From contig CANRGC010000003.1 in assembly GCA_947630045.1 (NCBI GenBank), positions 55,076 to 119,075 of the forward strand: a DNA stretch of 64,000 nucleotides, in the 5' to 3' direction. The position numbers were made by a program, and so were the translations under genes. Under the pieces are notes generated by a model. That model searched no databases and was not told the DNA's origin. It was given only the letters and a program-made list of their open reading frames with translations. Positions 42,062 to 50,596 of this stretch are shown one piece after another. This DNA is from Candidatus Gastranaerophilales bacterium (GTDB taxonomy: Bacteria; Cyanobacteriota; Vampirovibrionia; Gastranaerophilales; Gastranaerophilaceae). Position 1 is the first letter of the stretch, and every line of letters starts with the position of its first letter.

Positions 42062-42895
42062 ATGACTGTAAATTTAGCAACAAAATATTCATCCAAAGTT
42101 GATGAAAGATTTCAAACCGGTTCTCTCACCTCATCAGTTGTAAATAACGATTATGACTTTACCGGCGTGAATACAATTAAAGTTTATTCAATTGAAACCA
42201 CAGAGCTTGTTGATTACACAACATCCGGCTCAGGAAGATACGGAACACCGTCTGAACTTTCAGATTCTTTGCAAACGTTGACATTAACTCAAGATAAGGC
42301 ATTCACCTTTACAATTGATAAGTCATACGAACTTGCTCAAGAAGGCGCTAAAGCCGCAGGAACAGCGCTTCGCCGTGAGCTTGACGAAGTTGTTATTCCC
42401 GCTATTGATATGTACCGTATTTCAAAACTCATTGAAGGTGCAAAAACAACCGCATATGTCGTAACAACAAAATCTAATGCGTTTGAACAGTTTTTAACAG
42501 GCATGGAAACTCTTTCCGATGAAAAAGTTCCGCTTACGGGCAGAATTGCTCTTGTTTCCCCTTCATATTACAAATTCTTGAAATTAGACGACACCTTTAT
42601 TAAAAATTCTGATTTGGGGCAAGAAATTACAATTAACGGTCAGGTTGGTCAAGTTGACGGAGTTCCAGTTGTTGTTATTCCTTCAAGTTATTTTACATCC
42701 GATGTCAATTTTATAATCACTCACCCGAGCGCTCTTGTTGCGCCTGTCCAGCTTAATGAATATAAAGTTCATACAAACCCGCCGGGAATTTCAGGCTCTT
42801 TAATTGAAGGCAGAATTATCCATGACGCTTTTGTTTTGGCTAATAAAAAAGCTGCAATTTATATTCACAAAAACACGGCTGCACCTGTTATATAA
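42062..42895 (+). CDS. Major capsid protein, HK97-fold type
   Basis: This 277-residue protein directly follows the scaffold. The N-terminal arm (NLATKYSSKVDERFQTGSLT) is followed by a spine-helix region (FTIDKSYELAQEGAKAAGTALRRELDEVVIPAIDMYRI) and a beta-rich A/P domain with GQVGQVDGVPVVVIPSSYF and HPSALVAPVQLNEYKVHTNPPG. These match small PBSX/SPP1-like HK97-fold coat proteins. At 277 residues it is on the short side, which would suit a small capsid; that size inference is weak. Together with portal and TerL it argues that the particle has a DNA-filled head and is not a headless tailocin. Confidence 0.85.
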   Translation: MTVNLATKYSSKVDERFQTGSLTSSVVNNDYDFTGVNTIKVYSIETTELVDYTTSGSGRYGTPSELSDSLQTLTLTQDKAFTFTIDKSYELAQEGAKAAGTALRRELDEVVIPAIDMYRISKLIEGAKTTAYVVTTKSNAFEQFLTGMETLSDEKVPLTGRIALVSPSYYKFLKLDDTFIKNSDLGQEITINGQVGQVDGVPVVVIPSSYFTSDVNFIITHPSALVAPVQLNEYKVHTNPPGISGSLIEGRIIHDAFVLANKKAAIYIHKNTAAPVI

Positions 42896-42930
42896 AAATT
42901 TGAAGTTTACCAAAGATGAGGATTGAACAA

Positions 42931-43233
42931 ATGTCGGAAAAAATTATACAAGCGGTATTGAACATCACAGGAAAAAAAGACGATGAAACCCAAAGGCTTT
43001 ATATAAATGCCTTAATTCAGGAAATATTGTCTTATCTCAACAGAGATGAAATAACAGACGAAATGTTTTGCTCTGTTGTCAGCGTAATTGTTGATTGTTT
43101 GGAAGTGGCAGAGAATAAATGCGGCAACATTCAGTCTTTAACAGAGGGTGATATGTCAATTTCATTTTTGTCAAATTCACCCTTCTTTGGCAAACTCGAT
43201 TCTTTTAAATTGATAAGAGGATTATATAAATGA
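42931..43233 (+). CDS. Head-tail connector protein (YqbG/XkdH-like)
   Basis: ATG 42931 has TGAGGATT upstream; an earlier in-frame ATG at 42916 lacks a ribosome site. The roughly 100-residue product is helical (SEKIIQAVLNITGKKDDETQRLYINALIQEILSYLN), typical of the adaptor that extends the portal. It ends in an ATGA overlap with the next gene. Assigned by helix pattern and position directly after the capsid gene. Confidence 0.65.
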   Translation: MSEKIIQAVLNITGKKDDETQRLYINALIQEILSYLNRDEITDEMFCSVVSVIVDCLEVAENKCGNIQSLTEGDMSISFLSNSPFFGKLDSFKLIRGLYK

Positions 43234-43574
43234 TAAGACGGGACAAACTAACTGTCGAAAGAGAGTCGTTTGAGCTTGTTTTTGGCGAAAAAGTTTATCT
43301 TCCCCCAAAAATTATGGCTAAGGATGTTCCATGTCACCTTTCAGTTACACTGAACAACACCTGTAAGCTTAACGGAGCCCCTTATAATTTTGCGGATTTT
43401 ACACTTTTTACAGACACAAGATTAAAACTCGATATAAAAGAAAACGACACTTTAATAATTGATACCGATAAAAATCAACATTACAGGCTTTATGCCGGAG
43501 AAATAAAAGTCTATGGCATAACAACCCAGATAAAATGCAGACAAGAAAAGGTTATAGAGGAAAATGATAATTGA
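43230..43574 (+). CDS. Head-closure / stopper-like protein (YqbH/XkdI position)
   Basis: This 114-residue, beta-rich protein (VERESFELVFGEKVYLPPKIMAK... HYRLYAGEIKVYGITTQIKC) sits between connector and tail-terminator genes, the position of the stopper that seals the filled head in PBSX-like clusters. AGAGGATT precedes the ATG and both ends overlap the neighbouring genes, showing tight coupling. The assignment is mostly positional. Confidence 0.6.
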   Translation: MIRRDKLTVERESFELVFGEKVYLPPKIMAKDVPCHLSVTLNNTCKLNGAPYNFADFTLFTDTRLKLDIKENDTLIIDTDKNQHYRLYAGEIKVYGITTQIKCRQEKVIEENDN

Positions 43575-44004
43575 AGAAATAAAAAATGCCGTCAGAAATT
43601 CTCTTTATAAAATGGATAACGACATTATTTTTCACTTTGAAGAAAACAAAAAAACAGATTTCCCTTATGCAATTTTTTCTTTGAAAAATTTTAGTGTTGA
43701 ACATTTTGAAGTTTATAACAAACAAAAACTCAATCTTTCATTTGAACTTATATATGCTAAAAGTCCTGAAAATAAAGTTATTGAGCTTGTTTGTGCTCAA
43801 GAAAAAATTTCAAAAGCACTTCTTCCGACAATTAAAATTTTAAACAAGAATATTACCTTGGATAATGTGAAATTCGGAGTTTTGGGAAAACAGCTTGTAA
43901 TGACTTTTGATATAAACATATACACGCTTGATAAAGACGAAAATGACGGCTTTGAATTAATGCAAACACTTGATTTAACAATAAAGGAGGATAAAAATGC
44001 CTGA
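43564..44004 (+). CDS. Tail terminator / completion protein (XkdJ/Gp17-like)
   Basis: This 146-residue protein has the alpha/beta layout of tail-completion proteins: N-terminal helix (IIEEIKNAVRNSL), a strand pair around DFPYAIFSLKNFSVEHFE, then central strands (KLNLSFELIYAKS) and a long helix. It caps the tail tube at the head end. It overlaps its upstream neighbour by 11 bases and the sheath gene by 8. Confidence 0.65.
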   Translation: MIIEEIKNAVRNSLYKMDNDIIFHFEENKKTDFPYAIFSLKNFSVEHFEVYNKQKLNLSFELIYAKSPENKVIELVCAQEKISKALLPTIKILNKNITLDNVKFGVLGKQLVMTFDINIYTLDKDENDGFELMQTLDLTIKEDKNA

Positions 44005-45079
44005 TACACAACCAAATTTTACGGTCAGTTTTAAAGAACTTGCCGTATCGGCTATAAAAAGGCAAACAAGAGGAAATGTCATACTTGTTTTAAATTCTGA
44101 AAATGAAAAAACTTATAAATCATTCTCGGAAGTTAACAAAGATGATTTTTCCGAAGCGGAATGCACGGCTCTTGAACTTTGTTTCATGGGCAGCCCGAAA
44201 AAAGTTATTGTCTTAAAAAAAGAAGAAAATATAGCTGAGCTTACAAAAAAATTAGATAAATATGACAACTATATTTTATGCTATCCCGAGATGGATGAAG
44301 AAGAAACCGTGGCGGTTAAGAACTATTTAAAATTGCAGAGGGAAAAAAACAACTATTCAATCGGAATGGCAGCAAACACGGACGGGCTTGATGCAGAGTA
44401 TATGATTAATTTTGTATCAGCTTCCGACATTTCAATTTCATCCGGCACCAAAACGAAAAAAATAACGCCGAAAGATTACCTTCCAAGAATTGCGGGAGCG
44501 CTTGCGGGGCTTTCTCAAAGCCGTTCTTTAACTTACTTTGAATTGAATGAAGTTGTAGACGTTGATATTGCGGATGATTTAGATAAAGTTGTTAAAAATG
44601 GCGGACTTACAATCATTCATCAGGACGGAAGCTTTAAACTCGGCAGAGCGGTCAATTCCCTTGTAACATTGACAGACGGCGTGACCGAGGCGTTTCAAAA
44701 GATAAGAATAGTAAATATTATGGATATGATTGCAAACGATATTATTACAACATTCAGAACAAATTACGTCGGAAAATATGTTAATAATTATGCAAACAAA
44801 AAACGCTTTATAGGCGCTGTTAACACTTATCTTAAAGACCTTGCCTCAAACGGACTTTTAGATGAAGAAAACGACAATCTTGTTTATTTAAGCTATGAAA
44901 AAATAAAATCTTTTATCGAAGCAAAAGGCGTTTCCACCGAGAATATGAGCTATGAAGAAATAATCGCATACAACACGGGTTCTTCAATTTTATTAGACGG
45001 GGTTTGCTCTCCCACTGATTGTATGGAAGATTTAAATCTCGGGTTTTATCTTTTTCAAGCGCTAGAAAGTGAGGAATAA
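43997..45079 (+). CDS. Contractile tail sheath protein (XkdK family)
   Basis: This 360-residue protein has AAAGGAGG 6 bases before ATG. The C-terminal half carries the sheath signature: RIVNIMDMIANDIITTFRTNYVGKYVNNYANKKRFIGAVNTYLKDLASNGLL, and an N-terminal variable domain with LPRIAGALAGLSQSRSLTY. PBSX XkdK is longer (about 460), so this is a compact sheath. Its presence defines a myovirus-type contractile tail. Confidence 0.9.
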   Translation: MPDTQPNFTVSFKELAVSAIKRQTRGNVILVLNSENEKTYKSFSEVNKDDFSEAECTALELCFMGSPKKVIVLKKEENIAELTKKLDKYDNYILCYPEMDEEETVAVKNYLKLQREKNNYSIGMAANTDGLDAEYMINFVSASDISISSGTKTKKITPKDYLPRIAGALAGLSQSRSLTYFELNEVVDVDIADDLDKVVKNGGLTIIHQDGSFKLGRAVNSLVTLTDGVTEAFQKIRIVNIMDMIANDIITTFRTNYVGKYVNNYANKKRFIGAVNTYLKDLASNGLLDEENDNLVYLSYEKIKSFIEAKGVSTENMSYEEIIAYNTGSSILLDGVCSPTDCMEDLNLGFYLFQALESEE

Positions 45080-45081
45080 AA

Positions 45082-45501
45082 ATGACGACGGTTGAGAATG
45101 CTTTAAGAGGAACATACGGACGTGTTTGGCTTGAAGGAGAAGAAATTGGCATTTTAAAACACATAACTCTTAATGCCACCCCTACATATGAAGACGTTAT
45201 TGTCGGCTTTACGGTTGACAGACAGGCAGTTTCAATTCAATACGGGGGAGAATTGTCTTTCGAGGCAGTAAATTCTATCGCAAGCGAACTTTGCGCAAAA
45301 TATCTGAAAAATACAAATATAAGATTTACAATCGAATGCAACCTGTCTGACCCCTTAACTGACGGAAAAGAAGAAGGCTATACGATAAACGGAGTTACTT
45401 TTGATGAATTTCCGCTTGCTAATTGGACAAAAGGCGCTTTAATTGAAAAAACTTTCAGATATAGAGCCTCAGACATAATGGTTACAGACACAATAAGATA
45501 G
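45082..45501 (+). CDS. Tail tube protein (XkdM family)
   Basis: This 139-residue protein has the tube fold pattern: ENALRGTYGRVWLEGEEIG with the tube hallmark G-x-V-W, ITLNATPTYEDV, and a C-terminal EKTFRYRASDIMVTD. It forms hexameric rings inside the sheath, begins 2 bases after the sheath stop, and matches PBSX xkdM in length and order. Confidence 0.9.
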   Translation: MTTVENALRGTYGRVWLEGEEIGILKHITLNATPTYEDVIVGFTVDRQAVSIQYGGELSFEAVNSIASELCAKYLKNTNIRFTIECNLSDPLTDGKEEGYTINGVTFDEFPLANWTKGALIEKTFRYRASDIMVTDTIR

Positions 45502-45508
45502 GATAAAA

Positions 45509-45901
45509 ATGAATAATCTGGATAAAATTATAAGAAGAATTGAAGAAAACTATAACAACCAAAATAAAAGAGAAAAGAAAGAGTTTTCATATAAAGGAAC
45601 AACCTTTGAAGTTGTAACTTTAACAAGAGGCGAAAAATATGATCTTTTTTTCTCAAAACCGCCCTATTTCAGCTCTTTAAAAGATATGTATGATTGGCTG
45701 AAACCCTTAATCTATAAATCTTTTCAATTAAAAGAAGCGGCGCTCAAAGCTAAAGAAGAAGGGTATATAAATTCTTATTATGATGTTATAGATTTGCTTT
45801 TTGAACCTCAAGACACGGAAAAAATACTGGTTTTTCTGTTTGAAATTAACGGTTTTGAAAATCTGAAAAGCGAGGTCGTTGATTTTATAAAAAAGCAATA
45901 A
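45509..45901 (+). CDS. Tail assembly chaperone, zero-frame product (XkdN-like)
   Basis: The 130-residue chaperone binds the tape measure during tail building in related phages. Sequence is mainly helical after an N-terminal strand region (KKEFSYKGTTFEVVTLTRGEKYDLFF). Near its 3' end the codons ATA AAA AAG contain the heptamer A AAA AAG in the correct phase for -1 slippage, and the -1 frame then runs without a stop into the next short ORF. This is the G/GT-type arrangement of many tailed phages. Confidence 0.85.
   Translation: MNNLDKIIRRIEENYNNQNKREKKEFSYKGTTFEVVTLTRGEKYDLFFSKPPYFSSLKDMYDWLKPLIYKSFQLKEAALKAKEEGYINSYYDVIDLLFEPQDTEKILVFLFEINGFENLKSEVVDFIKKQ
45889..45895 (+). promoter_or_regulatory. 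Programmed -1 ribosomal frameshift site (A AAA AAG)
   Basis: The heptamer lies 3 bases before the zero-frame stop codon. A -1 slip gives GCA ATA AAT GAG GAT ATG and joins the 130-codon gene to the ORF ending at 46023, giving a product of about 171 residues. Confidence 0.75.
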
Positions 45902-45909
45902 ATGAGGAT

Positions 45910-46023
45910 ATGAACCTGTTTCTTTGCTCCTATTATCTGGAAAAAGGAATAGAGCCTGAAAGTATCCTCAAAATGACTCAAAGAGAAAAAATCTTTTTGT
46001 ATATATCTGCACTGACAAGATAA
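45910..46023 (+). CDS. Tail assembly chaperone, -1 frame extension (T-like domain)
   Basis: This short frame (37 codons from ATG 45910, start MNLFLCSYYLEKGIEPES, end FLYISALTR) has the features of the small second chaperone domain in PBSX-like phages: YYLEKGI-x-P-x-x-I-L, M-T-Q-R-E. It is in the -1 frame of the upstream chaperone with no stop between them. GAGG lies 3 bases before the ATG, so independent initiation is also possible but the spacing is poor. Confidence 0.75.
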   Translation: MNLFLCSYYLEKGIEPESILKMTQREKIFLYISALTR

Positions 46024-46039
46024 AAAGCAAGGATAGGAA

Positions 46040-46666
46040 ATGGTTAATTTATATAAACTGGTTGATAAATTTTTCAACATTCTTGATTATGACTTTGATA
46101 AAGATAATTCAGAAGAAAAAGAAGATTTGCAACAGGGGGATTTTCCCCTTTTGCAAAACTTCCGGTTTGATGAACACAATCAAAAAAATAAAAAAAATTT
46201 TCACAAAAATAAAAAAACGGAAAATTTTTCACATTTAAAAAAAGAAGCGCAATTAATAGGCAAAAGCTTTGAAAACGGGCTTTTTAGAACAAAAGATATT
46301 TTTGATAAAAGAGATTTAAACATAAAAAAAGATAAGAAACCCGCTAAAAACAATGTCGAAAGTTTGCAAAAAAATAAGAGCGGTTATTTTGCCGCTTTTG
46401 AAGAAAAAACACAAAAACCCCGGAAATTATTTGAAAATTCAGAAGAAATCTTTTCAGTTTCAAATAATAACCCCCAAACAGAGCCTAATTTTATAAATAA
46501 AGCTCAAAACAATAACAACGACAATGCTTTGATTAAAAAAGAACAGAATATAAATGAACAAATTATAAAAGATGTAAGCTGTCCGGATATTGACTCAATA
46601 GGCAAAACATTAGCACTGAAGCTTAAAGAGGCAAGTTTAAACAGAGTAAATATATCTTTTAATTAG
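46040..46666 (+). CDS. Unknown protein in the tape-measure position
   Basis: This 208-residue protein sits exactly where the tape measure gene is expected (after the chaperones, before the LysM protein), but it is far shorter than PBSX XkdO (over 1,300 residues) and is Lys/Asn/Glu-rich, low complexity and apparently disordered, with no long coiled coil or transmembrane segment. Only the N-terminal 25 residues (MVNLYKLVDKFFNILDYDFD) and the C-terminus (IGKTLALKLKEASLNRVNIS) look structured. Either the tape is very short, giving a stub tail, or this is another factor and the tape gene is missing or elsewhere. Confidence 0.6.
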   Translation: MVNLYKLVDKFFNILDYDFDKDNSEEKEDLQQGDFPLLQNFRFDEHNQKNKKNFHKNKKTENFSHLKKEAQLIGKSFENGLFRTKDIFDKRDLNIKKDKKPAKNNVESLQKNKSGYFAAFEEKTQKPRKLFENSEEIFSVSNNNPQTEPNFINKAQNNNNDNALIKKEQNINEQIIKDVSCPDIDSIGKTLALKLKEASLNRVNISFN

Positions 46667-46677
46667 GAGGAAAAACC

Positions 46678-47334
46678 TTGGCTAAAAGATTAAATATAAT
46701 GTTATATTCAAATTCGACAAAAGAACAAATTATTCTTCCGATTAATCCGGAAAATATCGAATTGAAATATGAAAAAAAGATAGAAACCTATAATATACTT
46801 GGTTTTGGCGAAATTAACATTCAATCGGAAAGAAAACCGGTTAAAGTTAAACTTTCGCATTTCTTGCCTGAAGATGACAGTGTTTTTAACACTAATTCAG
46901 GCATTATGTATCAAACCGAAGAAAACGAAAATTTTATCGAATATAACTATTCTTCAAACAGGGCGGTTGAAATGTTTAAAAAATGGAGCCTTGAAAAAAA
47001 CTTGATAAGACTGGTTATTGACGATGAACTTAATATCGAAGGATTTGTTGTTTTGTTTTCTCAAACCATAAGGGAAAGCACAACCTCAAAGCCATATATG
47101 CTTGAAATTATTGAAAACAGAAGCCCTTTTATAAAAGCGGATAATGAACTCGGGCTTTATTCAAGAAAAACTTCCGTATCAATTCCAAAAACGATTGTTA
47201 TGAAAGCAAAAGACACTGTTTATTCAATTGCTTACAAATATGGTCTTGATTTTAAAAAACTTGCGGAAAATAACGGGATAAAAGACGTCAATAAAGAAAT
47301 GGCGGGCTTTAAACTTTCAACGATTGGAGCCTGA
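46678..47334 (+). CDS. LysM-containing tail/baseplate hub protein (XkdP-like)
   Basis: This 218-residue protein starts at TTG with GGAGGAAAA upstream. The N-terminal domain (PINPENIELKYEKKIETYNILGFGEINIQ) is the usual XkdP/gp53-like fold, and the C-terminal segment (AKDTVYSIAYKYGLDFKKLAENNGI) is a LysM domain, which may bind peptidoglycan. In PBSX-like clusters it joins tube and baseplate. It is followed after 4 bases by the XkdQ-like gene. Confidence 0.85.
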   Translation: MAKRLNIMLYSNSTKEQIILPINPENIELKYEKKIETYNILGFGEINIQSERKPVKVKLSHFLPEDDSVFNTNSGIMYQTEENENFIEYNYSSNRAVEMFKKWSLEKNLIRLVIDDELNIEGFVVLFSQTIRESTTSKPYMLEIIENRSPFIKADNELGLYSRKTSVSIPKTIVMKAKDTVYSIAYKYGLDFKKLAENNGIKDVNKEMAGFKLSTIGA

Positions 47335-47338
47335 TGTT

Positions 47339-48106
47339 ATGAAACTTTTTATAGACAATGTTGAAATAAAAACCGTTGCGGATAAAATTATTATTCAAGG
47401 AAGTATGGGACTTGTTTCAAGAACCTGTCTTTTTTCTTACGTATATGATTTTTCCGATGAAAATTATAAAAAATATAAAGTAAAAATAAATTCTGACATA
47501 TTAATTCAAGATGATTATGGCGAAAATGTTTTCAGAGGAATTGTTGTTTCAATTAAATCAGATAAAGAAAACAAACTGTTAAATATAAAAGCTCAAGATA
47601 TGCTCTATCCTTTAATTACATCAAAAGTAACGGGAAGATTTAAGGGAGAGTTTATTAAAGTTATAAATAATTTCTTTTCAAAATTTGAAATAGTGAAAGA
47701 TATTAAAGCAATTTTGGCGCTAAAAGTTAATATTATAAGCCTTGGCACTCTTACGGTTCTTGATATTATAAGTGCTGTTTTATCCAAAATTCACGGGGCA
47801 AACTTTAAAATTTATCTTGACGCCAATTCCAAATTAAAGATTTTTCTTCCGTTAATACAATCTCCAAATGAAAATCTTATTATCGGCGAAAATGTTTTTC
47901 AGGCTTCATTTTCGGCGGAAGCTAACGAAAACACGGCTTATATAAAAGCTCTCGGAAACAAAAATGTCGTTTCAGGTTCAACGGTCAGATTAATCAATAA
48001 TGATGACGGTCAAAAAGGCGATTTTATAGTTTGTTTTGATAAACACACATACGGAAACACTTACACAATGGAGCTTGAATTAAAAGAAAGGAAACTTTCA
48101 TTATGA
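47339..48106 (+). CDS. Baseplate hub protein (XkdQ / gpD late-control family)
   Basis: The protein has 255 residues from ATG 47339 (GGAG 10 bases upstream). Hub pattern: a strand-rich start KLFIDNVEIKTVADKIIIQGS, then DDYGENVFRGIVVSIKSDKENKLLNIKAQDMLYPLI and a LysM-free middle. PBSX XkdQ is about 325 residues, so this is a compact version. It ends in an ATGA overlap with the next gene. Confidence 0.8.
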   Translation: MKLFIDNVEIKTVADKIIIQGSMGLVSRTCLFSYVYDFSDENYKKYKVKINSDILIQDDYGENVFRGIVVSIKSDKENKLLNIKAQDMLYPLITSKVTGRFKGEFIKVINNFFSKFEIVKDIKAILALKVNIISLGTLTVLDIISAVLSKIHGANFKIYLDANSKLKIFLPLIQSPNENLIIGENVFQASFSAEANENTAYIKALGNKNVVSGSTVRLINNDDGQKGDFIVCFDKHTYGNTYTMELELKERKLSL

Positions 48107-48588
48107 AATATTGGGCAGATGAAATTCTTGATACAGTTGAGAGAAGCATAAAAAATAAAAATTACAGAGGAATGAAAATTTGTACGATAAAAACCGTAAA
48201 CCCGCTTATCTTTACCTATAAGGGAGTGGATATCGGCACAAAAGAAAATGATGTTGTCTATGTTCATCCGCTTATGACATCAAATTTAATTGAACAGGAT
48301 GAAAATCTTCTTTCAAATATCCAAAATTTTAATAATTCCACGGCATACAATTCGCCTGAATTTCAGGCGGTAATTCAAGGAACGCTGCCTGATTTTTTGA
48401 AAGAATTTTATCTTTTTTATAAAAATTGGCAATCTGTTTATCTTTTACAAGCGGGCGATTTAGTTGCGGTTTTTGAGCTTGAAGATGACTCTTATTTGAT
48501 TTTACAGAAAGTCGGAAAAGACATTTTAAAGGAAGATACGGGCGGGAATACAGACAAAAAAGAAAGTGAGGGTAACAATGAGCTTTAA
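48103..48588 (+). CDS. Baseplate spike/OB-fold protein (DUF2577, XkdR-like)
   Basis: This 161-residue protein shows a DUF2577-like layout: N-terminal helix, strands including MKICTIKTVNPLIFTYKGVDIG, a central region, and the C-terminal LLQAGDLVAVFELEDDSYLILQKVG resembling the 'GDkVlLlr... yvVldrv' end of the family. It lies between hub and XkdS-like genes, as in PBSX. Confidence 0.7.
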   Translation: MKYWADEILDTVERSIKNKNYRGMKICTIKTVNPLIFTYKGVDIGTKENDVVYVHPLMTSNLIEQDENLLSNIQNFNNSTAYNSPEFQAVIQGTLPDFLKEFYLFYKNWQSVYLLQAGDLVAVFELEDDSYLILQKVGKDILKEDTGGNTDKKESEGNNEL

Positions 48589-49018
48589 TTTCATAAAGGC
48601 AACAGCGGAAGACAACGCCGATTATGAAAATTTGCCCGAAATTTATGAGCTGGCAAGAAATCTTGATACATATGAATTTTTAGTAAAAAACGGCAAGTTT
48701 TATTACGTAACAAAAAACGAGGCGCTCAAAATTTGGATATTAAAGGCATTACATAAACAATCGGCAAGATATACGAATAAAGCCTACAGCAAAAATTACG
48801 GAAATGAAATTTCCACCCTTTTCGGAAGACATTTAAAAAAGGCGCTTTTGAAATCTGAAATTAAACGAAGCGTGGAAGAAGCGCTTTTAATTAACCCTTA
48901 TATAAAAAAGCTTTCCAATTTTTCTTTTAAACAGGAAGGCTCAAAAGTCGAAGTATTATTCACCGTAACAACGATTTACGGCGAATTTGAACAAGAAATC
49001 AGTTATGAGAAAGAATAA
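48578..49018 (+). CDS. Baseplate wedge protein (XkdS/gp25-like, DUF2634)
   Basis: ATG 48578 has GAGGGTAAC upstream and overlaps the previous gene by 11 bases. The 146-residue product has FVVKN-type helical ends and the family stretch YYVTKNEALKIWILKALHKQSARYTNKAYSKNYGNEISTLFGRHL, which matches the W/gp25 wedge in XkdS proteins. It anchors the sheath to the baseplate. Confidence 0.8.
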   Translation: MSFNFIKATAEDNADYENLPEIYELARNLDTYEFLVKNGKFYYVTKNEALKIWILKALHKQSARYTNKAYSKNYGNEISTLFGRHLKKALLKSEIKRSVEEALLINPYIKKLSNFSFKQEGSKVEVLFTVTTIYGEFEQEISYEKE

Positions 49019-49030
49019 ACGAGGTAAAAA

Positions 49031-50089
49031 ATGACAACGAAAGACGATATACAAAAAAACATAAATTCAAGATTAATTTCAAAACCCACCCGATTAGAAG
49101 GCGGTACAACACAGGATATCATAGGTTCGGTTTCTTATGAACTTGCAAATATAATTGATACAAAAATAGATATTATTTTAGATAATGCCTTTGTTTCAAC
49201 CGCTGATGAAGAACACCTTGAAATAAAAGGCGAAGAACTTGGAATACAAAGAAAAGATGCAACTTACTCCCGTCTTGTTGCAACAATAGAGGGGGCGGAA
49301 AAAAACTTTGAAATTTCATCCGAAATATTGGCAAAAACTGACTATGGCATTGTGTTTCAAGTTTTAAACCCTAAAATGACTGACGAATTCGGCAATGTTG
49401 AAATCGAGATGATTTGTCTGACATCAGGTGCGGAAGGAAACATTAAAGAGGGCGAATTAAATCAATTCAACGAAATTTATATCGGGTTGGAAAATGCAAC
49501 AATTACAAATAAAAAGCCCGCATATGACGGATATGACAGAGAAAGCGTCGAAGAATACCGAACAAGAATTCTTGACTTTTTAAAAAATGACGGCTGCAAT
49601 TCAAATATTGCAGACTACGTTGCATGGGCAAAATCTGTGTCGGGGGTTAAAAATGTTGTTGTTCAAGACGCCACAATCTCGGGTGCAGGCAAAGTTAACG
49701 TATACATTCTGTCTGCGAACAATGATGCGGGTGAAGAACTTATAAAAGCGGTAAAAGAAAAAATTGAAAAAGAACAGATAATTAATGCAAAGCTAAATGT
49801 TTTTAGCCTGAATGTTCTTTTAATAAACGTAAGCGCCGACATTTCTCTGGAAGAAGGGGCAGACAAAGACACGGTAAAAGAAAAATTTAAAGAGTCATTA
49901 ATTGAATATTTGAATAAAAAACGATCCGTTATTTCAAATTTGCAAGTTTTAAATATGCTCTTTGAAACCGAAGGTGTTATTGATGTTTCAAATTTTCTTA
50001 TAAATCAAGCTTCAAAAAGCATAGAGCCTGACACGCTTGAAGTTCCCGTTGTCGGAGAAATAACCTTAAATGATATGAAGGGAGTTTAA
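49031..50089 (+). CDS. Baseplate J-like protein (XkdT family)
   Basis: This 352-residue protein has the family hallmark strings: SYELANIIDTKIDIILDNAFVSTADEEHLEIKGEELGI, GAEGNIKEGELNQF (the conserved G-x-x-G-N region), and DRESVEEYRTRILDFLKN with the downstream SGVKNVVVQDATISGAGKVNVYILSAN. It builds the baseplate wedge with XkdS. Length equals PBSX XkdT (about 348). GAGG precedes the ATG. Confidence 0.92.
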   Translation: MTTKDDIQKNINSRLISKPTRLEGGTTQDIIGSVSYELANIIDTKIDIILDNAFVSTADEEHLEIKGEELGIQRKDATYSRLVATIEGAEKNFEISSEILAKTDYGIVFQVLNPKMTDEFGNVEIEMICLTSGAEGNIKEGELNQFNEIYIGLENATITNKKPAYDGYDRESVEEYRTRILDFLKNDGCNSNIADYVAWAKSVSGVKNVVVQDATISGAGKVNVYILSANNDAGEELIKAVKEKIEKEQIINAKLNVFSLNVLLINVSADISLEEGADKDTVKEKFKESLIEYLNKKRSVISNLQVLNMLFETEGVIDVSNFLINQASKSIEPDTLEVPVVGEITLNDMKGV

Positions 50090-50091
50090 AA

Positions 50092-50583
50092 ATGACTTTA
50101 AAAGAAAATTTACCGTCTTTTATTGCGGAAGAAAAATTTACAAGCGAAATTTTAGACGCCATTCAACCGGAAATTGATAATGTAATAATCAGATTGACCA
50201 AAATTCTTCTTGAATGCTGTGTCAGCACCTGTTCAAAAGAAGGCGCCCAAAGATATGAAAAAGATTATTCAATTCAACACACAGAAACCCTTTCAATTGA
50301 AGAAAGAAGACGGCAGATAATCAATAAAATGCTTTCAAAACAGACACTAACAAAAGAAGAACTTGTCAATTTGATTAAAAGAAATATTGATAACAGTCAG
50401 TTTTATATTTCAAATTTTGCGGAAGAATACAGGTTTGAAATTATGCTTATTGATGAAAAATATAAAGAAAAACTGTATCAGACAATTTTTAAGGCAAGAC
50501 CCGCCAATCTTTTATTTGAAATAAGAATGGTTTCGTATGAAAGAAGGTGCGGAACGTTTAATTCGGGCGGATACGTTATATAG
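50092..50583 (+). CDS. Baseplate/tail protein (YmfQ, DUF2313, XkdU-like)
   Basis: This 163-residue protein has the helical N-terminus and EERRRQIINKMLSKQTLTKEELVNLIKRN motif of the DUF2313 family, which follows XkdT in Mu-like and PBSX-like phages. In those elements tail fibre genes come next; here they do not. The C-terminus (CGTFNSGGYVI) matches the usual 'cGd.L' region. Start 2 bases after the previous stop. Confidence 0.82.
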   Translation: MTLKENLPSFIAEEKFTSEILDAIQPEIDNVIIRLTKILLECCVSTCSKEGAQRYEKDYSIQHTETLSIEERRRQIINKMLSKQTLTKEELVNLIKRNIDNSQFYISNFAEEYRFEIMLIDEKYKEKLYQTIFKARPANLLFEIRMVSYERRCGTFNSGGYVI

Positions 50584-50596
50584 GAAAGGAGAAAAA

